Assembly (NCBI GenBank): GCA_002105175.1
Contig: MCGE01000006.1
Span: 682,001 to 746,000, forward strand
Length of the DNA stretch: 64,000 nt
Reading direction: 5' to 3'
Source of the DNA: Absidia repens
Lineage: Eukaryota; Mucoromycota; Mucoromycetes; Mucorales; Cunninghamellaceae
Part shown: piece by piece, positions 12,528-24,756 of the stretch
Position numbering within the stretch: the first letter of the stretch is position 1
How the letters are laid out: the number at the start of each line of letters is the position of its first letter
Notes under the pieces: model-generated
What the model was told of the DNA's origin: nothing
Databases searched by the model: none
Seen by the model: the letters and a program-made list of their open reading frames with translations, nothing else
Position numbers and translations under genes: made by a program

Positions 12528-13159
12528 TGATATATATATATTGTATTTGTATCTGTATTTGTATCTGTATCTGTATCTGTATCTGTATAATTATGTGTTC
12601 AGGAAAGGGAAAGAGCAGGATAAAAATCTTTTATTTCGATATTAATTATCCCCTTGAATTGCCGATAGATGAAAGCTTATTGCTTTTGCCCTGAATGGAC
12701 AAAGATTCGGTTCAATAAATTCAGCTATGTTTTATATTTTTTATTGATCCAAATATCTCTGGTACTTCACCGTCTTTATTTTCTTTTCTTTTCTTTTCTT
12801 TATCAAACCTTCCAGTGCGCTTCAACCATTATATTATATATTTGGATGCTAAGCATTGCTTCTTCTTTTTATGTATGTTCACTGTACTTTTTTCAAGCAT
12901 CAATCAAGGCCATTTATAAAGACCGTTCTTAAACCTCTACTTTCTGAAACCCACTGCACGTAGAATGGGGATTCACAATAACGATATCAACTGGAAAACG
13001 AAATTGCATCATTCTTGTGGGTAGCATCGTTATTAATATGTGTGTAGTCATGATATGTCTTCCAATACAGCGGTCTTCTGAAATTTTTTTCAATGCTTTT
13101 CTCATCGAAATGCAAAAGGCTATCGAAAGAAAATCTGGGATATGGTCAATGAAAATATT
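12528..13159. other. Upstream region of CYSTM B, microsatellite
   Basis: A hexanucleotide TGTATC/TGTATT repeat occupies about 12540-12590, directly upstream of CYSTM B and probably in its promoter or 5' UTR. The rest is AT-rich with no gene seen. Confidence 0.5.
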
Positions 13160-13800
13160 TCAAATCCCGTACACGTGAATTTTTATTTACTCACAATTTT
13201 TTTTTTTTTTTTTCCATTCTCTCTTTTTCTTTCATTTTTTTTTTTCTCTTCAGATTGTAGCCTCCATGGGATAATGTGGAACCTAGAATATTTCCAGGAC
13301 TAGTTTAGAACGGTTTTCGGTTCAGGGATTACAAGATGCATGGGGGACCCCTTTCATTTTGGATGTAGGATCTGAACCATTAGTTAGTTGGCTTGTTGGA
13401 GCCTTCATTAGCTTAGTTGATGTTAGCTTGTTCATAGTTTAAATATGTATTGAATAAAATGTGTCTCTTTTTACTTATTTTAATGAAATATGTCTTATTA
13501 GCGTCTCTTATTTTTTGAAAAATAGATTCCTTTTTCTGGTCTTTTTTTTTTTTTTGTTCAACTAGAAATCAATCCCGTTTGACTAGTGTTTTGATCGTTT
13601 GTTGTGCTTCAATAAGAGAAAAAAAATAAAAAAGGCATCCTTGTACAATATATAGTACCCTATTTTACAACTGTTCCTTTAGGTTCCTTTAATATTATTG
13701 ACTTTTCTTTAAACCTCAAATAGTCTCTCTCATAGCGCCTCCAATAGAACTTTGTGTTAAATTCCCTATCAGAATGAACCCCTTCCTCAGTTTTAGTGAG
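13160..13800 (+). repeat. R-family dispersed repeat, copy R2
   Basis: CACGTG at 13172-13177 in CAAATCCCGTACACGTGAAT, pyrimidine tract, core with GGGATTACAAGATGCATGGG near 13327, TTGAATAAAATGTGTC near 13450, and at least two internal units. No coding capacity. Confidence 0.8.
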
Positions 13801-14239
13801 TCAATTGTGTAGATGACGATTTATGACCGCCTCAAGGTATTCAGGGTAATAGTAATAGTAATAGTAGAATAGTTTTGGAATTATTATCGTTCCCCAACAA
13901 ATGTTTTTGCGAAATATTAGCGTCTTATAGTTATCAATGATTTTTTTTATGGAATGATGGAGGTCGGCATTACGGGATAGCTATGATTTGTTGGTTTGGT
14001 GTTGCAGGTTACAATGTGAGAAAGAGGGGAACTAGGTGTAAACGGAGTCTGTGCAGTCGAATCGAGCGATACTGAATTTGGCGTTGGACTTCTTCTCTAT
14101 AAATGATATGTGCTATAATGTTAATCATATGATAAGTCTATGCTGGAACAATATTTAATATCAAAGGGCCATAAACAACGAGTGCTTCGTTAGAGCGGTA
14201 GAGTCAAAAACACAAATAGCTAGTTGGATATATACAGCA

Positions 14240-15275
14240 TGTCAAATTTAGTGGAAATTATACTGGGACAAGGTTTGAGTTGTTTAATATGAATGGTAGA
14301 GCAGGAATAGAACAGATATGCTTACTAAATGTCTCAAAACTGGCAACAAGTTGCTATGTCGGACAAGGTAGTCATACAGAGCTAGAAATTAGTGTAAAAA
14401 TAATATATGGCGATGGCCACACGCATATCATTAGGTAGATTCATTTATGTGAAAGTATGATTTTGATAGTGAGTAATCTAAGACTGTCGTTCAATTATAA
14501 GTGGTAAGGGAGGGGGATTGGTCATTGTGGGTGGATTAGAAAGCAAATGCTTGGTAGTACACTCACAAAACAGCTACATTATTGAAACTGTCTACTATAC
14601 TATGGGTCTAATGATAGTTAATTAATAAAAAGACATGTTTATTAAAGCATATTGGTCAACACTAAACCACACGCATGAAGTTCATTGTAGCACGGGATCT
14701 ATCGGCGTAACATGAGGGACACTAATTTGAGATTTGAATTATCGTCAATATTATACTGAAAAGAAAATTTTAAAAAGGTATGTAATATATTGCGTTGTAC
14801 AATGCATGAAAAAGTCTAAAGGGCATCCGTTATTGAAGCATAACAACATTCAGCACGAATCAATTGGGTCAAATTAGTAGAAAGAAAGAAAAAAGGATCT
14901 ACCACATAAGACGTGAGAGACTAACGGAAATTTTTTTCATTGAGGTATGTAATAAAGATATATGTTTTATTCAAATATAATTCAAATTATGGACAAACTA
15001 AGACTAAACTAAGATAATGAGGGTTACAAAAACCAGTTAATAATGGTCCCAAATCCTGATTCCAAAATGAAAGGGTTTCCCCATGAATCTTGTAATCCCT
15101 TGAGCTGAAACCCCTTCTAAACTAGTCCTGACACTATTCTAAGTTGAATATAGCCACATAGAAGTTGAATGTTGAAGGAAAAATGAAATGAAAAAAAAAA
15201 ATCAAAAGGAAAGAGAGCCGAAAAAATAAAATAGGCGGGAGAAAGAAAGTAAAATATTTCACGTGGCGGGGTTTG
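14240..15275 (-). repeat. R-family dispersed repeat, copy R3
   Basis: Minus-oriented, long copy. CACGTG at 15260-15265, then reading on the minus strand the core GAAACCCTTTCATTTTGGAA near 15085-15065, an AATAAAA-like signal near 14975, and internal units with TTAGTCTCTCACG near 14915 and further copies near 14690 and 14830. Complements of the far block (AGCTGTTTTGTGAGTGTA) lie near 14565. Confidence 0.78.
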
Positions 15276-16175
15276 ACTTTTTCTTACCTGTCATTCGGAT
15301 GCTCTTTTTTCTTTTTTTAAAAAAAACCCCCTGTTCAACAAATAGACCACCCTGAAGTTCTCATTTCCTAATGGAAAAAAACCTTTTTTTTTATGCATCC
15401 TTCAAATGAGCTACAACGCAATTATTTCCAAAGGGGGAAAAAAAAGTCCAGGTCAGAGACAAAGATATGCTGCATAAAAAAAAGTCCAGGTCAGAGATAA
15501 AAAAATCATTGCAAACGAAGACTCAATTTTATTTTCCACATGACAATAATTATCCATAGCTAAAGCATGGAATATGTTTTTTTTTAAAAAAAAATAAAGA
15601 TATAAAGGACGTATTGAATCGTGTTATTCTTCAGTTACTTTATGAATCTTCACTGGCAAACTCCTTAGCAAGCCATTATATATACATATCTTTGTTCAAG
15701 CGCAATCTCTATCACTGTTCAATCCACTCTCTTTAGATCAAGTATTAATTACAAGCTCTCCTCCTCTCCAATGTGATCTGGATCTGGATCCTTGGCCAAA
15801 GCAGAATAGGAAAAATCAAGTCGTCACCCATGGTACGGGCCATTATTTTGTAGTCAATGTAGTCTAGAAAGCGTTAGCCCAATGCTATCAACCATTATGT
15901 CTATGAGTTATAGGATACTGTGTCTACTAATTGCCTTTATTTTAGTTTTATATCTCTGGTCGAAAACGGATCAAATTGTTTTTTTAATGAACATCTGGAC
16001 ATCTCATCGCAAGTATGCTTCCAATTGTTGCATTGTCGGCGCTTCAAATCGCGACTTTATGGTAAAATTTTTCCTCTTACTTTTCCCTTCCTTTCTTTCC
16101 GACCTGCTTTTTTAACTTTTTGATATTTAACAATCTTCTACTTCTCATCTGCAATACTTATACATATAAACTATA
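15276..16175. other. Intergenic, upstream of the TMEM14 homologue
   Basis: A short direct duplication, AAAAGTCCAGGTCAGAGA, occurs at about 15445 and 15482 (35 nt apart). Open frames near 15882-16120 begin in sequence unlike any protein family I know and overlap the probable promoter, so they are not called. Confidence 0.45.
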
Positions 16176-16776
16176 ATGACAGATTATCTTGGCTATATTT
16201 ACAGTCTACTTGTCTTTAGTGGTGGTGTTGTTGGATATGTCAAAGGTAAGCACCATATGGTCTTTATTTTTGCTTCATCTATGGATGATACTCAAGGCCT
16301 TGTTTGATAATGTATTATTGTATTTAGCTGGTAGCGTTATTTCCCTTGCTGCCAGTTCTACCTTTGGACTTGCTGGAGCTTATGGTGCGACTCTTGTCTC
16401 GCGTGATCCCAAAAATGTTCTCTTCTCTCTAGGTAAACTTTTTTCTTTTTTTTTTTTTGCGCGGAGAACCGGATAAGAGTCCGCGATACTTGAATGAATT
16501 GCTAATATTGTCCTTCTTTTCCTCTTTGATTAGTGGTTTCCTTGATTTTGCTGCTTATCATGGGCTCAAGATTTAGCAAAAGTGGGAAATTTATGCCTGC
16601 TGGACTGGTTTCGTTATTGAGGTAAGTATTGAAAAGAATAAAGTCTCACTGGGCTGACAGGTGAATGTGGGACAACAGATGTTGCGCCATTGTGGAGAGA
16701 AAAAACATTGCCTGATCCTTCCATTTTCTCTAGTCTTATCATGGCGGCAAGATACGGTTATCGTTACTTACAATAG
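16176..16776 (+). CDS. TMEM14-family small membrane protein
   Basis: Four exons: 16176-16245, 16328-16432, 16534-16621, 16734-16776; 101 aa. It starts MTDYLGYIYSLLVFSGGVVG and has the Tmemb_14 pattern of three to four closely packed hydrophobic helices with GYVKAGSVISLAA, FGLAGAYGA and MPAGLVSLLSLIMAARY. Animal TMEM14C sits in the inner mitochondrial membrane and supports porphyrin transport for haem synthesis; the fungal homologue is probably also a mitochondrial or organelle membrane protein, but this is inferred. The 3' UTR contains TGTAGATA at 16812-16819 and AATAAA at 16879-16884. Confidence 0.9.
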
Positions 16777-18343
16777 TATGGATCAATTGACTTCTTTTTG
16801 GGGACTATTAGTGTAGATATATTTATTATATTAGTTATAGTAATTCGTTTTTAGTATATATTATTGATGTAATATTTGAATAAATAAGATGCGTCCTGTT
16901 TTTTTTACTTGCTGAAATGGTAATAAACTGTATTTGGGGATCACCAGTATTATTGATAAAAGAAACTCAGCATAAGCATCTTGTCAGCATCAAATCAACT
17001 CGGCACTTTTCCCGAAATTCGAATTTCGAAAATACCGGATAATATCCAATTTTATAGGGAAATCTATTTCATTAGGGATATGTGGTTTTTGTGGGTGAGA
17101 AAAAAAAAAACAGGCTTGTTCATGATAGAAAAGTGATTCGATCATATTATAATCACAAAGTACTCAAGCGTCTGCGTAATGGTGGCGGATCTGTTTACAT
17201 GTTTCGATGTATGTGCATGCGGAGCCATTCTAAAATTGGTTGTTTAAGTTTGGTACTATTAAAATAGTAGGGTTCTGATTGCCAAAGGGGCAACGCCGCC
17301 TCTGATGATTTAACTTATATTTAGACCAACACTAATACTAGGTCACTAGAAAAAAAATTGGCCATTATACAAGCAAGAAAAAGAGGGAACTCTCATTTCG
17401 GATCTCGGACATATTTAAGCCGTAGGCCAATGAAACCTTTCGGATGTTCATTATGCCGAGAACTATAGTTTTTGATCCGCTCTCCCCTCCCCCAAAAAAA
17501 GAAATTTGATGTTACTGATCCAGAGGATCGGTGATTATTATACATAATCGTATTCTTTCTTTTTTAAATACAAGGTTCCAATGTGGGGAGTGAGGAGCTG
17601 TTCTAAAAAAAAAGCAAGCTGAATCAAACTATAATTATTTGTGCGTAGCAATATTAACCACGTTTGTGGGTCAGTTCAGCCAGTCTGATTTGATTTGAAA
17701 TTATTTCAATCACAAATCAGGAACAAAATCACCGTTTTCTATTATTTGATTTAGATAGCAAAATGCCAAATGCCAAATGCTTTATTACGTGAGCTTTACT
17801 AACGACTGGGGAATAGAATATAGCTATAAGGAGTAATGAACTATACTGATTTGTCTGTTCAAATGTGATATTTGTCATATGCGATGATCAATTGAGCAAG
17901 GAGGCTATGTCTGTAATTTGACTTTTCAGTGCTTGACCCTGTCCCTCTCCCCCCATATTTTTTAATTCCCGCTTGTTTCACCAGGCTTTTATTCTTGCAA
18001 AAAAAAAAAAAAAATAAAGACTTGGCACTTTTCTTTCTTCTATTTCTTTTTCTTTTTTTCGTTTATTTTCGAACTTCCTATTTAAACGTTGGACCCATAT
18101 TATTGAACCGTTCTTTCTACGTTTTATTCAGTAAGTGAAGAAAAGAAAATTATAACTAAAGCATGCATTCCATTGGAAAAGAGATCCGTCTATCTATCAT
18201 ATAAAGTTGACTGATCGAAAAAAAAAATATCTTTCTAGTTTGTTGATTTATTTGAAAAGCAGCACTAATAATAAGACCCTCACTGTTATTACCATTATTC
18301 GACACTGTTTATTCATCAATTGACCTGCCATATAGAGAAAGAC
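16777..18343. other. Intergenic, TMEM14 to zinc-finger gene
   Basis: About 1.5 kb AT-rich. Contains the TMEM14 3' UTR, a near-palindrome TTCGAATTTCGAA at about 17018-17031, and the promoter of the following gene. No gene seen. Confidence 0.5.
16812..16819 (+). promoter_or_regulatory. Candidate PUF site TGTAGATA in TMEM14 3' UTR
   Basis: Matches UGUANAUA, 36 nt after the stop codon and before the AATAAA at 16879-16884. Sequence match only. Confidence 0.45.
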
Positions 18344-19597
18344 ATGGCTGCGACATCATCCAGCTACCACACCAATACGATCTATTATCCCAAATCTAAT
18401 TATCTTACATCGACGAAAATTATGGAACCAGCATCATCGACATCATTATCTAGGACGCCAGCTTACTCTGTGTTTTCGCCACCAGAATTGGTACACGACG
18501 ATGAGGAAGAAGATGAAGAAGATCCGACCCCTTTGCCTGCATCGCCTCCGACGACACCCCCATCTTGTCTCATTATGAACCAGCACCGAATTTTAAAAAA
18601 CTCTATTTCGGCTCCACCTATTACCAAACGACGGAAGTGTATACCTCATCGATCTCCTTCACTAACACCTTCAAATGGTTGGATCTTTATGTTGCCTTCA
18701 CCAACCGCGAGTACAACTTCTACCTCGCAATCCATGCGTTTTATCCCTCAGCAAGAGCAACAATATCAGAACTATTCATATCAACCAAAGATTGTTTATT
18801 TACGCCACAGAAATACCTCTGATCCGTTACCGCCTGCTTGTATAAAAGCACCATCAGTGCCGTTACCGTCGTCTCCGTCATCAACTTCGTCATCATCATT
18901 ACTCCCAACACAAAGTGCATTGACATCCATGGTGACATCCCATTCTAATCAGTATGCAACACCATCACAGTCAACAACACAACCTCTACCGCTATCATCT
19001 ATGGTATCAATTCCTTCACAGCAACCAATGGCTCGAGTTCATGCCGATGTGGGTCCCCAAAATCACAATGCTGCAATCTCTACTGCCTTCTCCTCGGGCC
19101 GTCCTATACGATTGAAAGGCCCTTGTCAAGCGTGTCATGAAAACTCAGAAGCCTGTATGCGAAAAGCTTTCAATTGGCCATTCCCATCTGATGAAGTTTA
19201 CTATGACAAAGGTAGGCCTTTTGTTTATCTCTGCAACAAATGTGGTCTTCGGTAAGAACAAAAAAGGATTCTCGTTGATTGGTTTTCTAAACATAGACTG
19301 ATTTTACTGACCTCTTCCGCCCCACTCCCACACACCCTTTTTTATTAAAACAAATGTAGGTACAATAAAAGTGGAGGTAGTGTCTGCCGACAATGCCGAT
19401 GGGTTTTATGCAAAGAAGAAAAACGAAAAGTGATTCAGCTTATTGATGCGATGCGATCATCAAGGTCGGATGGTCAAGTTTCATTGGATGAAGATATTCC
19501 GTCATTTGTGTGCACACCAAAATATTGGAATTGTGGTCGGCCATGGAAGATTCGATGGGCTGTGAATGATCTTGTAGATATCGACGACAAACAATAA
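18344..19597 (+). CDS. GATA-like zinc-finger protein
   Basis: Two exons, 18344-19251 and 19360-19597; 381 aa, starting MAATSSSYHTNT. Residues 1-265 are Ser/Pro/Thr-rich with an acidic patch (DDEEEDEEDPTP) and a basic RRKCIPHR. The C-terminal region carries cysteines as CQACHENSEAC, then CNKCGLRYNKSGGSVCRQC and RWVLC, followed by KEEKRK and SFVCTPKYWNCGRPWK. This resembles GATA fingers (second CxxC followed by a GLR-Y element) but with extra cysteines, so it may bind more than one zinc. The intron cuts the finger after CGLR. Probable nuclear DNA-binding regulator; targets unknown. The stop overlaps an AATAAA; a second AATAAA lies at 19813-19818. Confidence 0.8.
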
Positions 19598-20734
19598 AAA
19601 TCAACAAGACTCCTTGGTGTGGCAATTTTTTTTTTTTTTTTTTTTTTACGTCCCCGCCCCTTCCCCTTCCCCTCCTTTATCATTATTCGTCTTTATTGTT
19701 ATACCATTATTCATTCACTTGAACACCCTTGTATATATGTTCATATAATCCAATATTCCCGTATTCCCCTCTTCATTTTTTTTTCACCGTTTTATCGTTG
19801 ACAATATGATACAATAAAATATATTATGTAGAAATACACACTTGGCTCCTGTATTTGAATTTGAAAGGATTTTGTTTGTTTGTTTGTTTAACATTTTGTC
19901 AATGGTATCAACGAACATGAATCAAACTTGGCATTCCCTTTTTTTTTTTTTTTGACTTCCAGTGACATATAGACATATGTGTAATAGCAGGCTAATAAGT
20001 CTTATTGCGTGGTCCTTATCTTTGGATTCGATGATTTCATCGTATTCCTTTATCCCTCTGTATATTGGAAAAGATCAAGGCTGCTGATGCGTGGCCCAAC
20101 CAGAATTTAACTCTACTGTGAGATCCTAAATTGAAATAGTTAAGATAAAAAAGGAATATGCATGTATCTTTTGAATTTTACCAGTTGATTTTATATTAAT
20201 ATACTTCTTGATTTTATGTAGAGTTTGTAATAGGTCTTTGCGAAATTCGCCCCTAATGTTGGGCAATACTCGAGCACTCTCACTTTTTACTACCTATTCA
20301 GGTAGGGTTATGCAACTTCCCAACTTCAAAAGTTGCGAAGGATTCAAATTATTTTCAGAGACATGACAGCAAGTTGATATTGCTGGAGGGACAAAGTGTC
20401 ATCCCAAACTTACACACAAAATAAAAACATTGTACTAGTCGTTAATTATTTTTTAATTCATGTGGTATCATGGAGGCACTGTTAGCTTTGCGGCATCATA
20501 CAGTGGAATACATCAGTAAGAAGTGGAGTCCCGGAGTCTTAGAGGAGATGGAAGAGATTGTTTTCCTGAATATGAGAAGTAAAAACGATAGTCTCCGATT
20601 TCATGTTGTGTTTGTATAAAACCTCTTTACTAATAAAACCGTTTTTATATAATTAGATACGGTGCATGATACTGCCAGGAACATTTATTCTATTTAGTTT
20701 TGGGGAATCAAAATTCCGAGCGTAGTTTTGTGAA
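19598..20734. other. Intergenic DNA
   Basis: 3' flank of the zinc-finger gene, then about 900 bp of AT-rich sequence with no gene seen. Confidence 0.5.
19730..19737 (+). promoter_or_regulatory. Candidate PUF site TGTATATA in zinc-finger gene 3' UTR
   Basis: Perfect UGUAUAUA match between the stop at 19597 and AATAAA at 19813-19818. Confidence 0.45.
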
Positions 20735-21230
20735 TTCAAATTCCGCATGAATAAAAAAATATTATTTTGCTCTCGCCATCTTTCTCTCTCACTCTCCTTT
20801 TTTTTTTTTTTTTTTGTCAACGCCATTGAACATTCATGAGGTTATGATGAAGTTAGATATATATTAGACTAGTGTTAGACATAGAAACAGTGAGGTTTTA
20901 GCAAGGTACATACAAGATACTTGGGGAAACCCTTTCATTTTGGATTCAAGATCTCCTGCTGCCGCGAGATTAATCTCTTAGAATTGCGTTATTTAGCCTT
21001 TATCTTGATTTGTTTTTATCTGAATAAAATATGTATTTTTTTTTTTATCATTGCTTGAATTATCATACTTTTAGTTTGTCTTATACTTAGATACCTTTTT
21101 ACACCCTCCCCCTTTTTATTTGGTGTTGATTCTTCTGGTTTATGCTCATACTTCAATAAAACATCTCGTCTTTTTTAACCATCATCCCCTACCATCAGAC
21201 CAATCAAATATTGAACAATTTTTTTTCTTT
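20735..21230 (+). repeat. R-family dispersed repeat, copy R4 (diverged)
   Basis: The left end AATTCCGCATGAATAAA has lost CACGTG. The core is clear: GGGGAAACCCTTTCATTTTG near 20923, then CTGAATAAAATATG near 21020. Confidence 0.65.
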
Positions 21231-21850
21231 TTGTGTGTATGAGTTTGTGTGTGAGTGTGATAAGAGATAAATTTATTATTGGTTAAAAAAAAGCTAATTA
21301 ATAACACCATTCTACTACGGGGACTGTACAGTACAAAACAGCAACAGTATTCCTTCCTAACTGTGTAACAGAGGCGACTACATTAAACGCCTACTATTTT
21401 TGGAAATTTCCCTGTCTATGACCACTTCAATTTCAAGGCTCACCAGCCAAGATGCCTAAATACTGATCAGCTTTGAAACGTTAAAACCTTTTTTTTACAA
21501 TACAAAGGAAAAAAAAAATTAAAGACCTTAAAAGTGATATTTTTATTTTTCAAAAAGACTATACACTTCAAAACTGAGCTTAAAAATAATGGCAATTCTT
21601 GATGAAATGCACCATAAATTATATGTTGACCATATCAAATTTTAGGAATAATCTTGGAATGCTGATGGTTTGTTAAAAAATGGCCACTTCAAAAAATTTA
21701 ATGTATAAACATGATAATTCAGACCATTGACAGCAAAAAATATACATCAGATTTTTTATTTTCATTAAAAAAAAAAGACTTTGGCTGGCAGCCCACCGGG
21801 TTGAAACGTCTCTAATGTACTAAAAAGGACAATGATATATGCATTTATTT

Positions 21851-21907
21851 TGTAAAACACCGCGAAAGCGGTAAAATATTTTACCAAAAAAGGTAAACGC
21901 TTTTACA
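21851..21907. repeat. Nested palindromes / hairpin cluster
   Basis: Three overlapping inverted repeats in 57 bp: ACCGC-GAAA-GCGGT (21859-21872, a GNRA tetraloop), the perfect palindrome GGTAAAATATTTTACC (21870-21885), and TTTACC-A6-GGTAAA (21880-21897). The elements share arms, so alternative folds exclude each other. Flanks are non-coding. Confidence 0.75.
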
Positions 21908-22369
21908 CCTTGAAACCAGTCCATTGTCTCTGGAAACCAACTTTTTTTTCACATCTGTGTGATTCAAGAAGGGCTCCAACCAAGCATGCTCCTATGTAAA
22001 TGCAATTGGATAGAACGATACTGGGCAGATGTTGAGTGGGAAGAGCGTAAGAATTGTACTTATACCTACCCGGTCCCCAGCTAAATATCCAAGAATCCTG
22101 TGACATGATGTTTCCTACATATGAAATGCCGCGGAAAATCAGAAGATATGATACTTTATGCGATGCTGGCGATACATCGAAATTTAGCAACGAGAGACAT
22201 ATCAGTGAAAGCCATGATATTGTTAAGAAATTTCATTCAAGTAAGGTAAACATCCCATAGCCGACTTCCAATAATTGAAAAATATCTTCCCCCTTTTTTT
22301 TGTACACACAAACCATTTTTTTTTTTTTTTTTTTGCTATCATATAACATAAGCCCATGTTTATTCATTT

Positions 22370-22640
22370 GATAAGGCAATCAAAAATGATAGAGAAAAGA
22401 CAAGAAACATTTATTGGATAGTAAATATAGTAATGACAACTAATATAGTAATGACAACTAACACAAAACCTAATGAATGTAGATCTTCTAATAGTCCCAA
22501 CCCATGAATATAAAATGGAAGGGTTTCCCCAAGCATGTTCTAAATTCCTGATATATACCCGTCCAATACTATGTCTAACACTAATACTAGTTGAACATAG
22601 CCCCTTTTAGACCAATGAAGATGTTAGTGCGCTGAAACAA
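22370..22640 (-). repeat. R-family dispersed repeat, copy R5 (short, diverged)
   Basis: Minus-strand core GGGGAAACCCTTCCATTTTA near 22535-22515, flanked by the CTAGTATTAGTGTTAGAC-like block near 22600. Left end not recognised. A 20-bp direct duplication (TATAGTAATGACAACTAA) lies at about 22427-22461. Confidence 0.6.
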
Positions 22641-22699
22641 ATAACCCGAAAAAAATATTCAAACGGAAATTGAAGTCACTAACTTTCAATAAAAATTAA

Positions 22700-24290
22700 A
22701 AATATAACATTATAAGTCATTCACACCTAAGTCGCCTTTCAGTTCATACTGCATCTTACATTCGAAAAGGTTGAGGAAGGAGCGGGGATGGAAACTATCT
22801 TTTCAGAAGGAAGGAAATAAAAAGAGTTTGCTACATAAAAAAAAAAAAGAAAAGAAAAAAGATAGCATGTGTGAGCCAGTAAAGTTTTGAAATAGAGACA
22901 ATATGTTTTTTTATTCACGTTCACGTTGTATTGTGCGTCACCATCACACAGTAGCCAGCAAAAGAAATAAAACCATCACAACCAACCCACAGTACAGAGT
23001 CCAGTAATGTCCAATTGACGTATGTGCTACGTTAAAATATTGGCGCCTTGCCCAAGGACTGAATAGCCAGTGAGAACGCAGGATAGGCCGACCAAAGATG
23101 CAACCCCCATGCGAACGTGACTAAACCAATACCAACTAATGTTGCCCCTTACTGCTGTGACCAGGTGTGGAACGCACTCTAACGGACCCCCCATGCGCCT
23201 TAGGACAACATCTGATTGTTATATACCAAGCACATCTCCAGCTCAGTAAAACAATCATCATCTATCATCCATCATCCAGATTACCCCCAGATTATCCAGA
23301 GATAAAAAGGCCATCCTCGCAAATCACAGCAGCAGCATTCAACGACCTTACATCCCCCCACAAGCCCCACCTACTTGAGCCTGCAAAGGAACATAAGACG
23401 TTCGGACAACACCCAACACACACCACCACAAAAACCCTGGCCAGTGAGATGATTGAGATGATCAAGATAAAAAAAAAAAAAAAAACACCACCATCGTCGT
23501 CAGATCCAAAAGTCAAAACAAGGTCAGCATCATCAACACAAGACTGGCCGAATTCAAAAAGAGAGAGAGAGAAAGATTATTAGTAAGCTCCACTTTCAAC
23601 ATAGTCGCCTTTTCATTCATGCTCTGTCTTACAGTCCAAAAGGTGTAGGATCTTGTTCAATAAAATAACACCGGGGGGAGGGAGCCAAGTAGCAAAAAAG
23701 TCAGACACAGTAACACCGCCGTCAATCTAGAAAAAGAAAAGAAGAATACCTAGTCAGTAATACCCAGCTTTTCAACAAAGTCGTCGTTTTCTATTCATAT
23801 CGTATTGTGTCTTACAATCCAAAAGGTGTAGGATCTTGTTGATTAAAAAGCGCCTGTGAGCCAAGTAGCAAAAAAAGTCAGACACAGTAACACCGCCGTC
23901 AATCTAGAAAAAGAAAGAAGAATACACAGTCAGTACACTTAGCTTTTCAACAACGTCGTCGTTTTCTATTCGTATCGTAGCGTGTCTTACATTCCAAAAG
24001 GTGTAGAATCTTGTTCAATAAAAATAACACCGGGGGAGGGAGCCAAGTAGCAAAAAGTCTGGTACATACAGTAAGGCCACCATTTAAAAATGAGAGAGAG
24101 AGAGAGAGAAAGAGACCAAGAAAAAAAAAAAAAAAAAAAGGGTCAGTCAGTATGCGTGCGGTGTTTAAATGCTTGTGGGGAAAGGCACTTACCTTTTTCA
24201 GAAGGAAGGAAATAAAAAGAGTTTGCTACATAAAAAAAAAAAAGAAAAGAAAAAAGATAGCATGTGTGAGCCAGTAAAGTTTTGAAGTTT
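22700..24290. repeat. Tandem array with 92-bp perfect direct repeats
   Basis: Three units of about 180 bp (marker AAAAGGTGTAG at about 23639, 23821 and 23997) share blocks such as AGCCAAGTAGCAAAAA and GTAACACCGCCGTCAATC; a diverged unit lies at about 22720-22800. A 92-bp sequence is perfectly repeated at 22800-22891 and 24195-24286, including identical A12 runs. Between the diverged unit and the array (about 22980-23580) the plus strand is unusually C-rich with an open but unconvincing frame. No protein family recognised. Confidence 0.75.
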
Positions 24291-24540
24291 TTTTCGCAGT
24301 CGATTTTAATGTCCGATTTTTTCGGTCTGTCATGACGAATAAGGCAGTAGAGATATTCGCCATATGTTTATAATTAATTCTAGGATTATAGGCACACGAC
24401 CATCTGTAATTCGATATATAGGCTGCCAGCACAAAAGCATGAATACGTTTACTTTGAATAATTTCACTGTTAAATTAAACCCAGATTTGTTCTAAACGCC
24501 GCTATCTCATTTCTTTCCTTTACAGTGCTTAAATTTTTCA

Positions 24541-24620
24541 ATTGAGACGAAGTTCAATTTATTATTGACGATGGAAACTGAAAATTACTATATTACTGAT
24601 ATATTTTTAGGACACCTATT
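24541..24620 (+). repeat. Short dispersed repeat B, copy 1
   Basis: Shares AATTGAGACGAAG, GACGATGGAAACTGAAAATTA and GGACACCTATTA in the same order with 39373-39450. Confidence 0.7.
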
Positions 24621-24756
24621 ATGATTTCTTTCTTGCTCATCCTAATTTATTTTTTTTCCCATCCTAATTTTTTTATACCACAGTCTTGTTTTATTTTACT
24701 CTCGTCTCAATTCGAATTATAAACTGTAGCCGATATGACAGACAGTTCATCAAAAA

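Noticed and set aside
15882..16123. Two overlapping frames upstream of the TMEM14 gene
   Set aside because: They overlap each other in different frames, have no recognisable domain and lie in the presumed promoter.
23167..23583. 138-codon frame in the C-rich segment
   Set aside because: No ATG start, no family, lysine and repeat-derived runs at its end; treated as non-coding composition effect.
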